A DNA stretch of 33,323 bases, taken from positions 1 through 33,323 of the forward strand of contig JACREG010000116.1 in assembly GCA_016218375.1 (NCBI GenBank). The letters run 5' to 3'. Source of the stretch: Gammaproteobacteria bacterium. Its GTDB lineage: Bacteria > Pseudomonadota > Gammaproteobacteria > Thiohalobacterales > Thiohalobacteraceae. Positions 31,388 to 33,323 of the stretch are shown in pieces; the stretch's first letter is position 1, and every line of letters begins with the position of its first letter. The notes beneath the pieces were generated by a model. That model made no database searches. It was not told where the DNA came from and saw only the letters and a list, made by a program, of their open reading frames with translations. The translations under genes and the position numbers were made by a program.

Positions 31388-32725
31388 TCAATCCGGCCCG
31401 GCGTCGTCGAGCAGATCGCGCAATGTCAGGTCGCCGAGTAGCGCTGCGCGTCCCGCGTCGATGCGCGCAACGATCGCATCCACCGGCGCCAGTGGCGCCA
31501 GTCCGGCCACAGCGAGTAAGCGGCTTTCGTCGGTCGCGCGCACCGCGTCGAGCAGTTCGGCGACGCGCACGGTGGCGGTGTCCTGTGCGGCAATCAGTGC
31601 CGGCGGTTCCTCGCAAGTCTCGACCAGATAGCCGGCGGCGATCAGCGTGGCGATCAGACGTTCCAGCGGTGCGAGCGGCAGGTTCAACCGCGCGGCCAGC
31701 GCCGGCGCGGTCCAGACCGGTGCGTGGCGGTGATGCTGATCGGCGACCAGATACATGATACCGAGTGCCAGATGTTCCTTGAGCCGGTCGCTCAACTCCA
31801 GACGCATACGGTTGCGCGTCAGGTAATGCGGGTTCTGGATGAAAAATGCGATCTGCGCGCCGATCAGCACGATCAGCCAATTGAGGTAGACCCAGATCAG
31901 CAGTAGGACCAGGATGGCGAAGCTGGAATAGATCGCCGCGTACTGCGCGGACGAGGCAATGAAGGCGGCGAAGGCCCAGCCGGTGCTCTGCCACAGAAAA
32001 CCCGCGATCACGCCGCCGCCGAGCGCGGCCGACAGCTTGACCCGGGTGTTGGGGATAAAGGTATAAAAGAAGGTAAAGGCGCCGACGATCAGCAAGTACG
32101 GCACCAGCCGCGACGATTCCACAATCAGCGTGCCGAACGGCTCGATGCCGATCAGCCATTGCACCAACCGGTTGTTCATCACCGAGGCGGTGATGGCGAG
32201 CGCGCCGAACACCAGCACCGGCCCGACCAGGACCACGCTGAGATAGCTGCTGAAGCGCTGGCCCAATCCGCGGGTGCGCTCGATGTGCCAGACATGGTTG
32301 AACGCGGCCTCGATCTTCTGCAACAGCGACAGGACGGTATAGATCAGCATCGCCAGCCCGACACCGCCGAGCACACTGACGTCCATGCGCGAGACGAAAC
32401 TCAGGATATGCCCGGCCAATTCGTCGCCCTTCGGCCCGAGCGGGGCCAGGAATTGATGCAGCACCGGCTCCAGTTGGTTGTGCACGCCGAAGCCTTTGAG
32501 CACGGAAAAGGCGAACGCCAGCAGCGGTACGGTCGACAGCAAGGTGGTGTAGACCATGCTCATGGCGCGCAGATTCAGGTCGCCGCTGGCGAACTCGCGC
32601 ACCACCGCGTAGAGCAGGCGCAGCAGCTTCACCAACTGCCTGCGCATGGCCGGCAACTGTCGCAAATCGTCGTTCCACATGCTCGCCTGGAGGCGTGACC
32701 ACAGCTCCGTGATGAACTCGCGCAT
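31388..32725 (-). CDS. YihY/BrkB family inner-membrane protein
   Basis: A 445-residue protein. Residues 1-300 hold the YihY/BrkB (formerly misnamed RNase BN) domain with six helices. Recognisable parts are MSMVYTTLLSTVPLLAFAFSVLKGFG, RTRGLGQRFSSYLSVVLVGPVLVFGAL, FFYTFIPNTRVKLSAALGGGVIAGFLWQ, and SSFAILVLLLIWVYLNWLIVLIGAQIAFF. About 130 residues follow as a cytosolic extension with a winged-helix look (APALAARLNLPLAPLERLIATLIAAGYLVE), seen in longer family members. Function is unsettled. It is first in the operon with the TlpA-like gene. GAGATC precedes the ATG. Confidence 0.92.
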   Translation of the reverse strand: MREFITELWSRLQASMWNDDLRQLPAMRRQLVKLLRLLYAVVREFASGDLNLRAMSMVYTTLLSTVPLLAFAFSVLKGFGVHNQLEPVLHQFLAPLGPKGDELAGHILSFVSRMDVSVLGGVGLAMLIYTVLSLLQKIEAAFNHVWHIERTRGLGQRFSSYLSVVLVGPVLVFGALAITASVMNNRLVQWLIGIEPFGTLIVESSRLVPYLLIVGAFTFFYTFIPNTRVKLSAALGGGVIAGFLWQSTGWAFAAFIASSAQYAAIYSSFAILVLLLIWVYLNWLIVLIGAQIAFFIQNPHYLTRNRMRLELSDRLKEHLALGIMYLVADQHHRHAPVWTAPALAARLNLPLAPLERLIATLIAAGYLVETCEEPPALIAAQDTATVRVAELLDAVRATDESRLLAVAGLAPLAPVDAIVARIDAGRAALLGDLTLRDLLDDAGPD

Positions 32726-33293
32726 GATCTCCGGCCTCGGTGATGCCGCTGTCGGCGGCGCGTCCTAACTATAAATCATTCGTCGCATCGGTCACCCGAT
32801 TCCTCCTCCCGAACGTCATACGCATGCACGCGCAACATGCCTGCGACAACCCGCCATCAGCCCGGATCGACCGCAATCGACGGCAAACTTTGCCGGCTCG
32901 ACGGCAGTCCGTGCGGTGTGTGAAGACCGTGTAGCAGAGGCCGTTCGAACCACCCGATACAGCCGCTGCGCGTCCGTCGCATCGATTCATCGACCCATGA
33001 TGCGCACACGGCGACGGCGACACGCCGACCCGGGACGAGTGCCATCAGATACTGCGAAAATAGGGATTAGATCGCTCTGCACGTTTTGCCGCGGCCGAAC
33101 AAATCGCCGCGCCTCGCGCGATGACGACGCTCGGCACGACCGCCGTTCAGACACGCCATCGTTCCCCGCGACTTACTCCCGAAAGATCGCGCTGGAGATT
33201 ATTTCTCGACGCTAATCTTTTCTTTTTCGTTAAAGTTTCTATAATCGGGAGCCGTTAAGTTGCGCGAACCGTTAACCTATGGAGGGTTACACC
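32726..33293. other. Long intergenic region without recognised gene
   Basis: These 568 bases between divergent genes contain only short open frames, all Arg/Cys-rich and not protein-like, on both strands. No tRNA, repeat or strong hairpin stands out. The right end becomes AT-rich and holds the promoter and ribosome site of the next gene. It is long enough for a small RNA, but nothing in the sequence supports one. Confidence 0.6.
33240..33245 (+). promoter_or_regulatory. Perfect -10 box before the lysine-rich gene
   Basis: TATAAT lies in the AT-rich stretch 33215-33245, 48 bases before the start. The -35 region is only T-rich (TCTTTT). GGAGGG at 33281-33286, seven bases before the ATG, is a strong Shine-Dalgarno, so high expression is likely. 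Confidence 0.6.
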
Positions 33294-33323
33294 ATGGCAG
33301 TGAAAAAGAAAGCTAGCAAGAAG
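33294..33323 (+). CDS. Start of a lysine-rich basic protein, possibly histone H1-like (partial)
   Basis: Only ten codons are present: MAVKKKASKK. The strong GGAGGG site and TATAAT box support a real, well-expressed gene. Lys-Ala-Ser repeats at an N-terminus are seen in bacterial histone H1-like nucleoid proteins, but ribosomal or other basic proteins also start this way. The family cannot be decided from this fragment. Confidence 0.6.
   Translation, partial: MAVKKKASKK

Noticed and set aside
31140-32702. 520-codon open frame on the minus strand
   Set aside because: Out-of-frame shadow of the YihY and TlpA-like genes; Arg/Ala-rich without domains.
32740-33215. Short open frames in the long intergenic region
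   Set aside because: All are Arg/Cys-rich, overlap each other on both strands and lack ribosome sites.

Overview
This is a GC-rich chromosomal stretch from a gammaproteobacterium. The evidence is the mix of RNase T, ZapG/YhcB, a PhoP/PhoQ-style two-component pair, monothiol glutaredoxin D, type-specific pyrC and a VPLPA-CTERM (exosortase-sorted) protein. The TusA/YeeE sulfur genes, the NAGGN-type amidotransferase and the many intergenic palindromic repeats suggest a free-living, possibly sulfur-metabolising lineage. I cannot name the species. Most genes are ordinary housekeeping genes with dense GC-rich coding. The accessory parts are two or three AT-richer islands and the intergenic repeats.

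Layout. 1-2694 (minus): pyruvate dehydrogenase operon pdhA-pdhB-E2, with nested inverted repeats between pdhB and the E2 gene. 2892-5500 (plus): M17 aminopeptidase and dihydroorotase. 5608-8027 (plus): a PstI/BsuBI-type restriction-modification pair. 8032-10369: TraB/GumN protein (minus), RNase T and a conserved hypothetical (plus). 10370-11138: repeat-rich spacer and an AT-rich small gene that looks frameshifted. 11165-14648 (minus): a five-gene operon of small exported protein, cytochrome b561-type protein, PepSY protein, response regulator and sensor kinase. 14873-17411 (minus): grxD and a NAGGN-type glutamine amidotransferase, separated by two long hairpins that share a loop but differ in their stems. 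17536-18759: BON lipoprotein (minus) and PuuD-like membrane protein (plus). 18968-21068 (plus): argD-argF. 21321-22433: VPLPA-CTERM protein. 22637-25234: 2-hydroxyacid dehydrogenase, HPP membrane protein (minus) and zapG. 25271-27240: two TusA-family proteins and a YeeE/YedE transporter. 27426-29243: typA. 29445-30507: unknown AT-richer gene and a DUF2283 remnant. 30645-32725 (minus): YihY/BrkB membrane protein, thioredoxin-like protein and small Cys-rich protein. 33294 to the end: first codons of a lysine-rich basic protein.

How the genes work together. pdhABC feeds acetyl-CoA to the TCA cycle. argD and argF are consecutive arginine-pathway steps in one transcription unit. tusA-yeeE is a likely sulfur-compound uptake and relay unit. 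The 11165-14648 operon combines a two-component system with membrane redox and periplasmic proteins and may form one sensing circuit. The most unusual non-coding structure is the pair of perfect 22-23 bp hairpins at 15396-15468 and 15520-15594. Their 29-nt loops share 26 identical bases while the stems differ, and I do not recognise a named family for them. No tRNA, rRNA, CRISPR array or complete insertion sequence was found.
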